Part shown: positions 46,994-59,300 of the stretch, one piece after another | Numbering within the stretch: position 1 is the stretch's first letter | How the letters are laid out: each line of letters starts with the position of its first letter | Assembly: GCF_028389875.1 (NCBI RefSeq) | Contig: NC_084667.1 | Span: 59,498,570 to 59,562,569 of the forward strand | Length of the DNA: 64,000 nucleotides | Source: Rhea pennata | Lineage: Eukaryota > Chordata > Aves > Rheiformes > Rheidae | Reading direction: 5' to 3' | Position numbers and translations under genes: made by a program | Notes under the pieces: generated by a model | Databases searched by the model: none | What the model was told of the DNA's origin: nothing | What the model saw: the letters and a program-made list of their open reading frames with translations, nothing else

Positions 46994-49059
46994 ATATAGA
47001 GTATTAAATACCACTTTTGCCATTCTGACTGCAAAATTCTCTGCTTCACGCTTGTGACAAATCCAGAAATCATGTCTGTTAAGTCATTTAAGGCCATCAT
47101 TTCTCTCCTCTGCTAAAAAGAAAATTAAAAATTTTAATGTAACCTTGCCAGTTAAGTTTCTTTCAGGCTTGTTGAGCTATTGCAAGTATATATCCTCCTG
47201 GGAAGAAAAAGTGATAAACTTGTGTTGCCTACCCTGTTTCTGTCGCTTGTGCTATAATTTAAGGGAAATACCAAATTAAGCATAATTAGGAAACTCGGTG
47301 AGTTGCAACACATTTTCTGAAACACATTTCTGACATTTTTAATTTAAATTTAGGTGGTGATGTTCTGAATTCTATAGATGATTTCTGTGGAACTAGTATC
47401 TTGCCACACAGCATCCACCCATCTGTCTGTGCAAGGAGTCATTGCTACACGGCTTTGCAATTTTCTGTAGACCGGTTTTCCAGTGTAGCAATGTTACTCA
47501 TACTGCTGTACTCCAACATTTGAAGTGATAGCAAGTGTATGCAGTTAGTAGCAAGCATCCACTCTTGATTTTTTTGATAAAACATTTATATGGAAAAAGA
47601 AAAGAACAGTAATACAAGATACTGAAATTTTAAAAATTGGAACAGTTTTTACCATATTTTTGCAAAAAACGTTTTCAGAAGCCCATTATTAAACAAATTT
47701 TTGAAATTCTGACCAATTCTAGTAATCAGTCTCAAATTGGACTTTAGTTAAATTTACAACTGAACTGAAGATGTGTTGCCTTATTCCCTTCTGAAGTCAA
47801 AGCTTTAAATTCTTTGAATGGGTCTCTCTGATCAGAGATGAGAAAGAAAATAGATTTACATGACACAAACAATGTTGGGAATTTTATAATTCTTGTTTAT
47901 TTAAATATGATTGTCTACCGGACAGGCAAAAGCTAATTCACTGGAAAGTCATTCTGGAAGAAGTCCTGCAGAATTTGAAATCATCTCACTGTAGACTTTA
48001 ATGCTAATAATTATTTTTATAAAATTTCTTCCTAGGTTGCTCTGAGTAACAGAAGACATGCCATATACAAATTAAAGCAACAGCAGTTGCAGTTAGTAGG
48101 TAATTCATTTCTGCCTCTAATCGTCACTGCTATCTTTTTCAATAGCCTACAGTTTATATTAAATTTGGACAGAAAACTGCTAGCTGGACAGTTTCTCTTC
48201 TGTGCTGAAAGATACATGATCAAATATTGAAAAAAAATGACAAGATTTTGTTTATTGGTAAACTCCTACATTAGGGTGGGGGGAACAGCTTTAAAGTCAT
48301 TATGTTGTATCAGGGAGGAGAGAAAATGTATTTCTGCTTTCCAGAAACAGAAGAGAGTAGGGATTGTCTTTTTTTCCTCCTTTTTCCTTACCCCTCCCTC
48401 TTTTTTTTCTTTTTTTTTTTTCCCCCTTAGTCAGGCTCCTCACCGGGTTTGAAAGCCTTAGGTCATAGTTCTGTGGGTATCTTGACAAGTGCAGGAGCTG
48501 ATGCAAGACCTTCCTACCCTCAGCCTTTTGCTTTCATCTTTATTTCTTGTCACTTTTGGTTGTCCAGTATAAAAATTAGCAGGGCTTCACACTAAACTGG
48601 ATCTGAAAACTAGTCTAGGTTGAAAACACTCTGCACTTGGACCTTTTCCCCCAGGATCACTTCTTAGCCTTGCTGATTCTGGCTCATAGTTGAGCCGTCT
48701 GGACAGCTGCATCTCTCTGCCGGAGGATGAACTGGCTAATGGAGCGCTGCTCCCAAGGCAGCCGTGACCTAGGAGGGGGGAGAGAGGCGAAGGAAAAGCT
48801 CAGCACAAAATTAAGGAAGAGAGGGAAGATGAGTAACTGAATCAGGCTCCATCTATACCACCCCAGATACATGGCTGGTTCTTTTCATGAAACAGATGAA
48901 CTTTTGTACAACTTTTCTCTGAATTATTAGGAATTCTGTGGCGCACAACCCCGTGAAAAAGGCCATCGTCTTATGCTTGTAGTCCTCCTCCCTCTTTACC
49001 ATCAGGGAATTCACTTGTTTGAGGAGAAGCTAATCTAAATTGCAGCCCTGCCTGTGGCG
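46994..49059. other. Upstream flank of ASPG, no gene identified
   Basis: AT-rich until about 48.3 kb, then a pyrimidine-rich stretch (48369-48426), and rising GC toward the CpG island. No coding region is recognised on either strand. Confidence 0.55.
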
Positions 49060-50330
49060 TTTCGGAGGCTCCCTGGCACAGGGCTCCCCGCCCGCGCCCC
49101 GGGAGCCCTCTCCAGCGTGCGCCTGGGCTGGGCTCTGCTCCCGCGCTCCGGGCGCAGCCAGCCCCTTTGGCAGTGAAAACTATTTCCTTTCTCGTAAGGA
49201 AACGTGATGGAAACGAAGTGTAAGACGAAACTTAAGGCCGAGGCGCTCTGCTGGGGAAGGCGCTGACCAGGAACGAGCCCGCTGAGCAGCGAAGTGTGTG
49301 TGCGGGGGGGGGTCGGTCTTTTCCCCCGAGCTTCCTGGCCGAAGGGGAGGAGGGGGGCGAGGCTGCGGCGGGGGGAGCTTGTTTACCGGCCTCGCCTCCA
49401 TCGTCGCCCTCTACTGACTTTGCCCTTTGCCGCCAAGTGGCCGGAGGAGGGGGGCAGGCGCCGATGCGGCCCGGTCGCCGTGGCGACGCGGCCGAGCCCT
49501 GCCCGGGGCACCGCGGCCCGCGCAGGCCGCTCCCCGCGGGGGCGGCGAGGGGCGGCCCCGCCATGCCCCGCCGCCCCGCCCTGTAAGTGGCGGCCGGGCG
49601 GGAGGTATAGCGGTTCCTCAGGGAGGTGATGGAGGCGCCTCCCGTCTCCGCGGCGCCCTCCTTGGGCCAGGCCCTGGCCGGCAGCCGCGGCGCGGAGCGG
49701 CCCGGCTGCCCGCCGGCCTCGGCGCGCGGCGGCGGCGGCGGCGGCGAGGTCGAGGCGGCGGCGGCGCAGGTGCTGGTCATCAACACGGGCGGCACCATCA
49801 GCATGGTGCCCGACGACAAGGGTGAGGGCCGCGGGGCCTGCCCCGAGGCGCGCTCCGCAGCGCGGGTGCTCGGGGCTGCCGCGGCCGCTGCGCTCGCGGG
49901 CAGCGGCTCTTCCTCCGCGCCGCTCCCCGGCGGCGGTTACGGTTCAGCATCCCCCGAGCTGCCGTAGCTCGCAGCAGCCGGGCCGGAGGGACGCGCCGCC
50001 TGCCGCCGCGCCGCAGCGAGCCCTCGCCGGTGGCCGCCGCAGCGGCTTGGCTGGCGGCATCCCGGAAGCCGGCAGCGCCTTTCCTCAGCCGGCGCCTCTG
50101 CTCTCCCGCTCTGTCACACGCTGAAAATGAAACCGGTTAAACCTCCCGCTCGCGGCCTCTCCCCGGCCCTCCGAGAGCGCCCGCGCCCCCCGGCGCCGTC
50201 GCGCTGCTGCCGCTGCCGTACGCAGTGCTGGCCGGGGAGCGCGGGATTCTCGTACGGAAGAAGCTGGACGTGCCAGTCCCCCCACCCTAAGCGCTTGCTG
50301 TTTAAATCCAAAATTGGAGTCGGAGGCGTC
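49060..50330. promoter_or_regulatory. ASPG: CpG island covering the ASPG promoter and first exon
   Basis: There is a sharp change to very high GC with dense CpG on both sides of the ASPG start codon. GC-box-like ccgccccgccc is at about 49569-49579, and other GGGCGG-type words are nearby. No TATA box is seen at a suitable distance, which suggests a dispersed CpG-island promoter. The transcription start cannot be fixed from sequence. It is likely between about 49400 and 49610. The island continues some 500 bp into intron 1. Confidence 0.85.
49629..49821 (+). CDS. ASPG: ASPG exon 1 (start codon, first active-site motif)
   Basis: The coding part of exon 1 is 193 nt, with donor AAGG|gtgagg, leaving phase 1. 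Residues 1-45 are low-complexity (Ala, Gly, Pro, including a run of six Gly). Residues 46-64 include [17 protein letters not shown], strand 1 plus the threonine loop of asparaginases. Confidence 0.92.
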
Positions 50331-53300
50331 TCAGTATACTGCCCGCGCTTTACCTGAAAGCTTCCTAGGTACCTACAGCTATAGGTTACTGTGTGGTTTC
50401 GGTACACCTAAACATGAACAGGTAGGCGCCTATCGTTCACCTGCCCGCCCCCATCCCCTGATCTAGAAGCTCCAGAATAGCACCTCAGTACCTCGAACTT
50501 AACTTGTTAAACGGGGAGTCTGAGGGATACCGGAAGGATCAGCCAGCTGCCATGTCAGGGGAGAAATATTTTTCAGACTGATCCGACTTGCTGCACGGTT
50601 GTGTGCTTGCCAGCGTTGGCACAAAGGGAGAGGGCGTAGCATTAGGTAGAGGGATAGCGTGGGGGTTATCGCACCTGTGAAGTGTAGCTGGAGGTAGATG
50701 TTCATCAAAATCAAACTGTTTTCCTTTGTACGCACCTGTTTGGTTTTCTTTCTTCACTTGGTAGGCTGTGGAGTACCCCAGGGTTTCCAGAGCGTGTCTT
50801 GCTATGCTGGCTGTTCAGAAATACAGGGGCTTCACATTACAACAGAATTTGAAGCCCCTGCTTAAAATAACATCTAGGCTACTCACTTGTAGGATTAAAA
50901 CGCTTGGAGCTTCATATCAGAGCTTTCTAGATTGGACTTGTTTCAAGGCATAGATAGCCCTCCTTCTCTGAAGACTGGCTGGCTGATCTTGACTATTGTC
51001 TATTGACTATTCTGCTTTGTTTTCCATGGCTGTCATTTTGTGTTTGATCTGCTGAACAGGCAGATTCTGAAACATGACAATTTCAAGTTGTAAGAAAAAT
51101 CTCTCTATATGTTTCAAATGACATGTAGTTACTTTCCTCTGTCTCTTTACGTGTGTCTTATACTCAAATCATTTCCTACTTTTAATGTCGTGGCTTCCCA
51201 AACACCTTATTTTAAGCAAATAAGTAAAAGCAGGGATAGAATTCTGCTGTGAATGAACTGCTTCACCTCTTCTGATCTCATGTGCCCTTTTTCTATCGCT
51301 TAGCAGTGTCAATCATTAAAGCATGTGCAAACAATCTAACAGTTGCAATCCAGTGATGCTGACTTGGTACGTCCTGATGAAGGTTTCAACCTGCGTTGTG
51401 TGCACAGATCTAGCAGCAGAGCAGCTAGAGTTCCTCTTTAAGAATATTTGGCAATGTTTAGTGTTCAAGACAGAAGCTAGTGAAAGGTCATGGGAAAGGC
51501 AGCATTATTTAAAGGTAAAACCAATAGATGCTCATTTCTTTTACTGTAGAATCAATGGATGGAAAATGCTTATTTAGAACCTTACCTAGAACTGTAACTG
51601 TTTTATTTCAAACAAGGTAAGTAAAAGTCACTTTCCTGAATAGTGTTATACCTTTTAGAGCAGCTCAAACCAACAGGAGCAAACTAGGCTTCTACCTAAC
51701 CAATTTTCATCTAGGCATAGAAGCTTTTCTGCGGTCTTTGCAGTTGCTGAAGAAAATAGTTTAGTTTTTAAATTGTGACAGTCATGATGGGCCTAATGTT
51801 TTCTGCAAGGAATATGTTGATGTGCAAAACTGCCCCCTACATGTGTGTGCTAGACTGATAGACTGGCAAATAACTGGCTGATGCAGTAAAAAATGGGTAG
51901 CGTACAACCTTTTTCTGCTTGAACCTACGTATATCACCTCAGAAATCTCAAAACACTGCTATGACAAAAATGAATACTTTGGAAAACACTTTACATCCTG
52001 CTTCTCTATAGTAACAACTCTATTCTGCCTTAACAGAATGTAGTTGTTACTTTTGGGAGTTGGCACCCTAGGTGTATACCCTGTTTGTAATGATATTCCT
52101 ACGTGAAAACTGTTTTGGCAAAGTTCTTTAGTTTCGTCAGTATAGAGTTTGCTTGGATTGGGGGTGATGGTTTCAGTATGCTGAAGTTCAGTGTGCTCCA
52201 TCTCCCCAGCTCTTAGGGTTTCTTGGGTGTAGAGCCCCACTGACATGGTTATCTTGGACTCTTTCAGCTCCCCATTCTCTGCACCAGCACAGGTTAGAGG
52301 ATATCTTTATTGGTATGTAGCTATAGCTGAATTGCCTATAGCACTGGAGTGAAAATCAGAGTCCTCACTGCGTAGATGAGACTGAGCCATGCTTGTTCTT
52401 GTCCATAGTTATGGTCTTTGCTCTTCTGCCTTTGTCCATCCACTTTGTGATGCAAGGGGTGGCTAGCTAAGAAGGGAAAGAACAGAAGTTGATGGCATTT
52501 CAGCAAGTAGCATGGCCTGCCTCTTCCCTGCAGGGGTCAAGTTGCTTCAACTACTCCGTTAACAAGTTTGGCTCCCAAAAGATGTTGTACATGCATAATA
52601 AAGTAGAACTGTTCTTAAGACATTTGCACTTGAGTTCTCCTATTTCTGCTCATTGAAGCCATAAAGCAGAAATCACTGCTAAACATGGATGCATATAGAG
52701 GACTGATAGGTCATAAGTTAGTCATCTTGCATACATCTGTAGAATGTCTTGCAAAAAAAAGGTTTAAGTTCAGTGTTAGCAATTCCAGAAAAAATCCTGC
52801 TGAATTTGTGATTAAGAGAAGAGATGGGGAACTACTATTTAGAAAGGATTTAAGAATATTAATGAACATCATTAATCATTAACGGTTCTTAGAGCAAATA
52901 CAAAAATATAAACAGTCAATCTAATCCTTTGTCTGTATTCAGATCAAGATGAGCATTGAACAAACAAAAAAAAAATCAAAAAAACCCTTGAAAGTGTTGG
53001 CTGTGCTTCAGAGCTGGAATGATTCTATGCCCAAGCACAGTAGAAGTGCCCCTTTGTGACTAAGCTAGGAGCATCCTTAATAGGAAAAGCAGGGTTAGTA
53101 ACTGAATGAACGAAACATCCAAAGCTTGAGGGCATGTTAAGTGTATTTTGTAAAATGAAGTGTTCTGGCAGGTATCCAAACAAAGCTACTCAAATGCTGG
53201 TGCTGTCCAGTGAGGAAGTTGGCTGTGAAAAAGCCTGCTACTTCATTTAAGGCAAACCAGGAGAGAGATTATGCAGTTCTTATGGACTTTCCATCTGCTT

Positions 53301-56300
53301 GGAAAGTAAACAGACCCCAAGCAAAGAGTGCATGGAGCCACATCAAGTAGTACCATCTCTGCTTCTCTATACTTTGGTGTATTTTAAATAACAAACTTTA
53401 CTGTTAAAAGGTGAAACAAAAATATTGTAGATGCTTAACTTGTGTGTGAATTATGTTGCAGCAAACAGAAGAATTAGGAAGTTGAAGACAATTACCTAGC
53501 TTACTTATTTATTATTATTGTTTACTTAGCAACAAGTAACTAGTATTAGCAGAAGTTGAATAATGAGGTTTGAGAACTTGTTTTCATCTGAACAGGTTGT
53601 ATAAAATACATTCATTGATACTAAACTGAGCAGTAATGCCAGCAGAGCCTTGAAGTTCAGAAAAGAAGTTCCTTTGATGGAAAATACTTGAATGAAGGAT
53701 GTATCAAATAGTCAGACTTAAGAAAAACAGAGAGGCTTTTGACTCTGGACATTAGAGCTGTTGCTGTCTTGCCTGCATCAGGATATTAGTAGATGAAATC
53801 TTTGCTCAGCTGAGGAAAAAACTAACTATTTGCAAATGAAAAAAATGACTGGAAAACTGTAGCTCAATATAATATTATAATTGGAATATTGCTGACCTGA
53901 AAACTCCTTATGTACTATTGTCATGTACACACACAGGAACTACTAAAGCTTGAGATTAGCCAAATTCCATTTCACTAAGTTTAGACTGTGAATGAACAAC
54001 ACTCTTGGCTAATCACAGTAGATGTAATGCAGAGATTTTGTTTATCCTATGAATATCAAAGCAGTTGAAAGTTTCACAGAGATTCACAGAGGAACTCAGT
54101 TCTATGATATTGAGTATTGTAACATCAAAAATTTAGGAACCTTTCTGTCTTGTAGGCATCTGGGTTCCCTTTAAAATACCTGGTTGCAACCAGAGCATCT
54201 GCAATGTGATCAGCATTGAATGAACTTCCTTAGGCTTGTTAAAGCCCCAGCCATCCTTAGGGCCACCACAGCAAGGAGTAAGAAGACAACAAAGCGGGGA
54301 GAGGGTGAACAGGACTTAAGATGTGCCCATACTCTGGCCTTTTTCTCTTCACTAGCCTAGGTGCCTTCTCAGGCTGTTGTCAGGTGAGATGTCCAGTCCT
54401 AAACCTGCTCGTGGGAAGTACATATCCCAGAGCTGGTGATTAGGGCATTTATAACTTAAAACACTATTCTGAGAAGTTGATGTTTCTCTGTCTTTGTATA
54501 GATCTCCATCTATATTTGTTAATGCTCAATACCTGTTACGGGATTTGTTTTAGTTTTCTTTTTTTTTTTCCCTCTTTGTAATTGCTATTGCTCTTGACGG
54601 TGAGGTACTACCTGCAGCTTTCCAATACAGTTGGGCTAATACTTCACTGTTCCTGCCAATACGACTCTAGGCTAAGAAGCTTAATAAAAGATTTCACATA
54701 CCTTTATAGTACAAAGCAATGTTTGTTGGTTTTTCACCACTAACTGGAGAGTAGCTGCGGAAATGGGAAAGAGAAGGACAGCTTTGTGCTACAGCTGCAA
54801 AAATTGACCTCCTGCCCCCACCGCTGACAATATTTGCATACAGGCAACAGTTAGAAATAAACATAAATTTTTGATGCAAAGGAAATTCGTGATATTATTT
54901 CTCCTAAATAAAGGGTTTCCTTCCATTTCAAGTCAAGAAAGGAGTAACTGCACAGAGATGTATTAGTTATATTCTATTTTCATGTTCTCATACTACTGAT
55001 AGAGTGTTTAATTTGGAAGGATGAGCAAATAGTTGCGTAACTTCGCTTCTGTTCTTATTGTGTTGGTCACTTTTTCCCCCAGTCTGCTTGTTTATTTACT
55101 TCATTTTCTCCTTATTTTTAAGGACTCACTCCTGAGGCCAATAAGTTAGTAAAAAGCTTGAAAAACATGCCACAGCTGCATGATGAAGCATATGCCCAGG
55201 AAAAAAAGCTGTATGATTTCCATGAATATCCAGATAAGACATTGGTGCTCCCGTAAGTACATTCTCCTTTGAGAGAGGGAGGGTTGGGAAGTGTTCTGTT
55301 AATTTTCAAAAAATTAAATCTCCAACCATTAATGTGAGTATTCCAGTATAAGATTAGCAAAAATGTTTAAAAGGACTTGAAAAAAACTACCATGTCTGGC
55401 GCTATTTGCAATGAAGTGTTATATAGCTGCTTGAAAAATAACTTTTAAAGTAGGCAACAAGTAAACATTCTAGGCAGCTTAGTCTTGCATTTTTTCTGTT
55501 TCTGAATGTTAACTTGCTGCTGTGCAGACATACAAATATTCCGTAGAAACTAAGAAAACTTTATATACAGCTCTGTGTAAATTATCTCTGGCATAGGTCT
55601 GGAAAAGTAGCAGCTAATTAATGCATCCATGAATAAGCCCCATGCTTTAATTCTGCAGGCCTTCTGTTTTTAGAAAACCATAAAAGCTGATTGTCTTTCC
55701 CAAATTTATGCAACATTATGATAATAAGTGATGAGCTTATAATTAATCTGCATTGCTTCTTAACTGTTGGGCAATGATTAATAAGCTTATAGGTTTTATT
55801 TAGAGGGCAGTATGCTAATTTGAGATATTCCCCAGCTGTGATGAATGACTGTACCCCTGTAAACATGTTAACATTGCACAAAGGATGATTTTACACAGTC
55901 GTTCAAAAATAAATGGGACTATAGCTGTTCTGCTGTAAGAGTAAATATAGATATTCCTTAATCTTAAAGGAGAAAAATGAGGACATACAAACAAAATGTA
56001 AGGTTTGTTAACTTCTTTCTATTTTGTATTCAGATCTCTCTGTTAAGCTTTTAAAAGTAAGCACTTAAAAGAGTAAGGGAAAAAAGAAATAGTCTCCCAG
56101 TGGAGTACTATTGATGTGAACATAAAATCTAAGTTAAATATGATGGTTATAGTAAGAAAAATGGAGATTTGTTACAATACTTTTCATATATCTGAATAAC
56201 TTAAAAACTTTAGAGGATTTCAAATATAATAAAACTGCACTAGTATACCCATTTAGGTCCTGAGTATATGTCTCCTAGCGTATATTCTATAAAGAACAAA

Positions 56301-59300
56301 AACACCTTAAGACAATCATTCAGATCAAGAGCTTATTGAAGTTAAAGAAGAGGAAAAAAGCTTGTTTTTCTAGCACAACTAAGTGCCATGTAGGGAGGTT
56401 AGTCATGGCAACTTGCCATTTTCTCTTTCGTACTAGTTGAGTGATATTTTAACTAGGCAGTTGAGAAACATTATATGTTTCTGAAGAGAGAGGAGTCTTT
56501 TGTAAACTTTGTAGAGCTGTGTAATAACCTCAGTACAATGAAAAAAAGATACAAACTTATCATCTATTTTCAGGGAGATGCATCAAAAGTGGTGGACTAG
56601 GCTGGTTTGGAATTTCATATTTTTATTTAAGCAGCACAGCCTCAGGGGAGTTTTCTTTTCACAGTTTTTCAACTGATGTCCAAAGCTGCTCTTAGTGTGC
56701 ATGAATATGCTATCCAACAAGGCATTTTTCTTTGTGAAACCTAACCTCTTAGCTACAGTATGTGAGGTGGTTATGAATGAAAACTCTATCCGCGCTCTCT
56801 CTGCTGTAAGCATTTATCTTATAGGCCTCATAGGAGGAATGGATCTGCAGATTTTATCAGCTGATGAATTGATAATTGACTCACTTTTGCATACTTTATA
56901 TTGCTATTTGTGTATACAAAAATAGCAAGTAGGAAAATATGCTATTGCAAATGCTATGGGAAGGTAATCATCTTCGTTTCCTGTGTTCTAAACACCTTAT
57001 TTCAGGAACTTTCTTTTACACATTCATACAGCATGCAGTGGCCAGCATACAGCTTTTGGCTGTTTTCCAGTATAAATGTTGAAGTATCTGTCACAGTTAT
57101 TCATATAGACTGTTGCAGCTGACAGTTAACTTTCTGTGATCCGCAAGCAGTGGGAAAGCACTGCGAATGCACTGAAGATTGCCCTATTAAACATGCTCCT
57201 GGATGTCTTTGTTTGGAAGACAAAATAGGAAGGGCAGAGCTGGTTCTTGCTGGTCCCATGTTTCTTGTTTATTAGATACTTGTTTGCTATTGCGTTGCTA
57301 TATAGAAACATATTTGTTTCTATATAGCAATGTTGTGAAAATATTCCACCTGTTAAGTAAATCTCTGTTTTTCAGTGTTTTAAAAATGCTTTTGTTTCTT
57401 GTCATTTTAACCTTGTAATTCACTTTTTATGTAGGTAACTTAGGTTTAGAGACATCAGTCTTAGCTTTAAACTTCAGCAAACCTTCCCTCACTTCCAGTC
57501 TGAAAGCCTCCTTTGAGTGTCCAGACATACTTAGGTTTTGGTCTCCATCTGCTGGGCTACATACTGCCTGGTGTTTGAAAGTGTTATGTTCCTAGGCCCA
57601 TCAGGTGTTTCCTGACTCATTGCAGGCCCATCCTATTGCTTAACTGACCTCTTTTTCTTAAAATGAGTTGCTTTGTCTTGCCTTTATTGTACTCAAAGCA
57701 GTCATCTCCAAGCTCTGAAGGTTGCATTTCTTCAGTGGCCAGTGTTCGTGAATTGTTTATAGTCCTGGAGCCTCTGTTTTCAACCTATGCCAACCTATTT
57801 TATGATTTTTGCTGTTATCACACAGTTAAACATCGTAACAAGAGGCAGCCAGTACCAAGTTTCAGTTCATACAGCCGGCTTTCATAATAAGGCGGCAGGA
57901 AGCCTGGTAGGCTGGGACTGGGGCTTTACAAAGTTAGCCTGTTGCTAGCAAAGGCAGTAAGGTTTTTACTGGGTCTCTAGGCAATAGTTACCTTCTCCTG
58001 AAAGTCTTAACTAACCAATGGAGCCTCTGCTGAAATCTGAAGTCAGAGAAACTGATGAGGGTGGATCTTGTAAAAACCACGGAAGTGAAGGTCGGTCATA
58101 AGATTCTTAAGAGAAGATACTCTGCCTGTCAGGGTATTTATATTTATCAAAACATTAAAAAGTTGCAGCTCTTCTGTTGACCCCCTATATGCATTGGGAG
58201 TTTCATAGACCCCTCTCATTAATTTGTGAAGCGTTTTTTAAACCTTAAGTCTTAGTATTGGCTTTTGTTAGAACTCAGTTCCAAATTGTTAGGATTTAGC
58301 TAAGTTAGTCTGGGTTCCACTTTTCCACTTTTGTTTTTGACAACTGCCCCCACCCATCTCATTCCAAATTCTAAGTCTGTTAACTTTAGGAATTTGTGCT
58401 TAAAACCGCATCAGACCATGAGTTTCTAAACTTGGAGCTTAATGTTCCAAATTTAGCAGCAGTTTTGCAGTGGTAGGGAGTAGTAGTGGGGAAAGAAGGG
58501 TAAAAACTACCGATTCAGTGAAATAGTCAGAAGTGATGAGCTAGTGTTAGCTCTAAGAGTGAAACTTTTTTCAATTCTCTCTCTTCATAGTGTCTCTAAG
58601 CAAAACAAAAGAATTATCTACACAATCCTGGAGCTCTCACCATTACTTGATTCTTCCAACATGACTCCAGAGGACTGGGCCAAAATTGCAAGGAAACTTG
58701 AGGTACAATGGTGTGGCAAGAGATTTCATTTTGCTACTTACACAAAACAGCAGTATATCCAGTATATTTAGCAAAATAAAACAATCCAGTAGTTTATGGT
58801 TATATATCTATTTATTAAAAATATAAATGTTATGTAGGATGTTACACCCAGCTTAAGTGAGTATTATACATGTAAGATTGCAGGAAATTTTTTTCCTTCT
58901 GAAATATTACAAACTTATTAAAATTATAGAGTTCTTCCACTGATAAGCCATATCATAATTTTGTAAAAGAAAATAAATTTAAAAATTAAAAATAAAGTGT
59001 GTAATATGTAGCTAGAATTGTTTTAAAGTGTTTACTTATATTCACTGTCCAGAAATGTTGAATAAAATCCATAGATGTAGGTGACTTAATTGAAAGTTGC
59101 TTAGTTACACAGCATTTGACTGTGCAAATATCTTAATTATTACTATTACTATGTACTGTTAACATTGAAAATAATTTCACATTTTTATGCCTCTCTTTAG
59201 ATACAGACTGACTTGACTAGCTTTCGCGTTGCAGCTGGTAGAAAAAAATGCTATTATTGTTAGGTTCCCAACACTGGGAAATGTTCAAAGCCCTAGATGT

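Noticed and set aside
49232..49819. 195-codon minus-strand open frame across the ASPG CpG island
   Set aside because: It is very Pro/Ala/Arg/Ser-rich, as expected for any frame in GC-rich DNA with few stops, and overlaps ASPG exon 1 on the other strand.
49294..50124. Several plus-strand open frames of 96-132 codons around the ASPG start
   Set aside because: They are shadows of high-GC sequence, rich in Arg/Gly/Ala/Pro. Only the 49629 frame carries the asparaginase motif and a usable donor.
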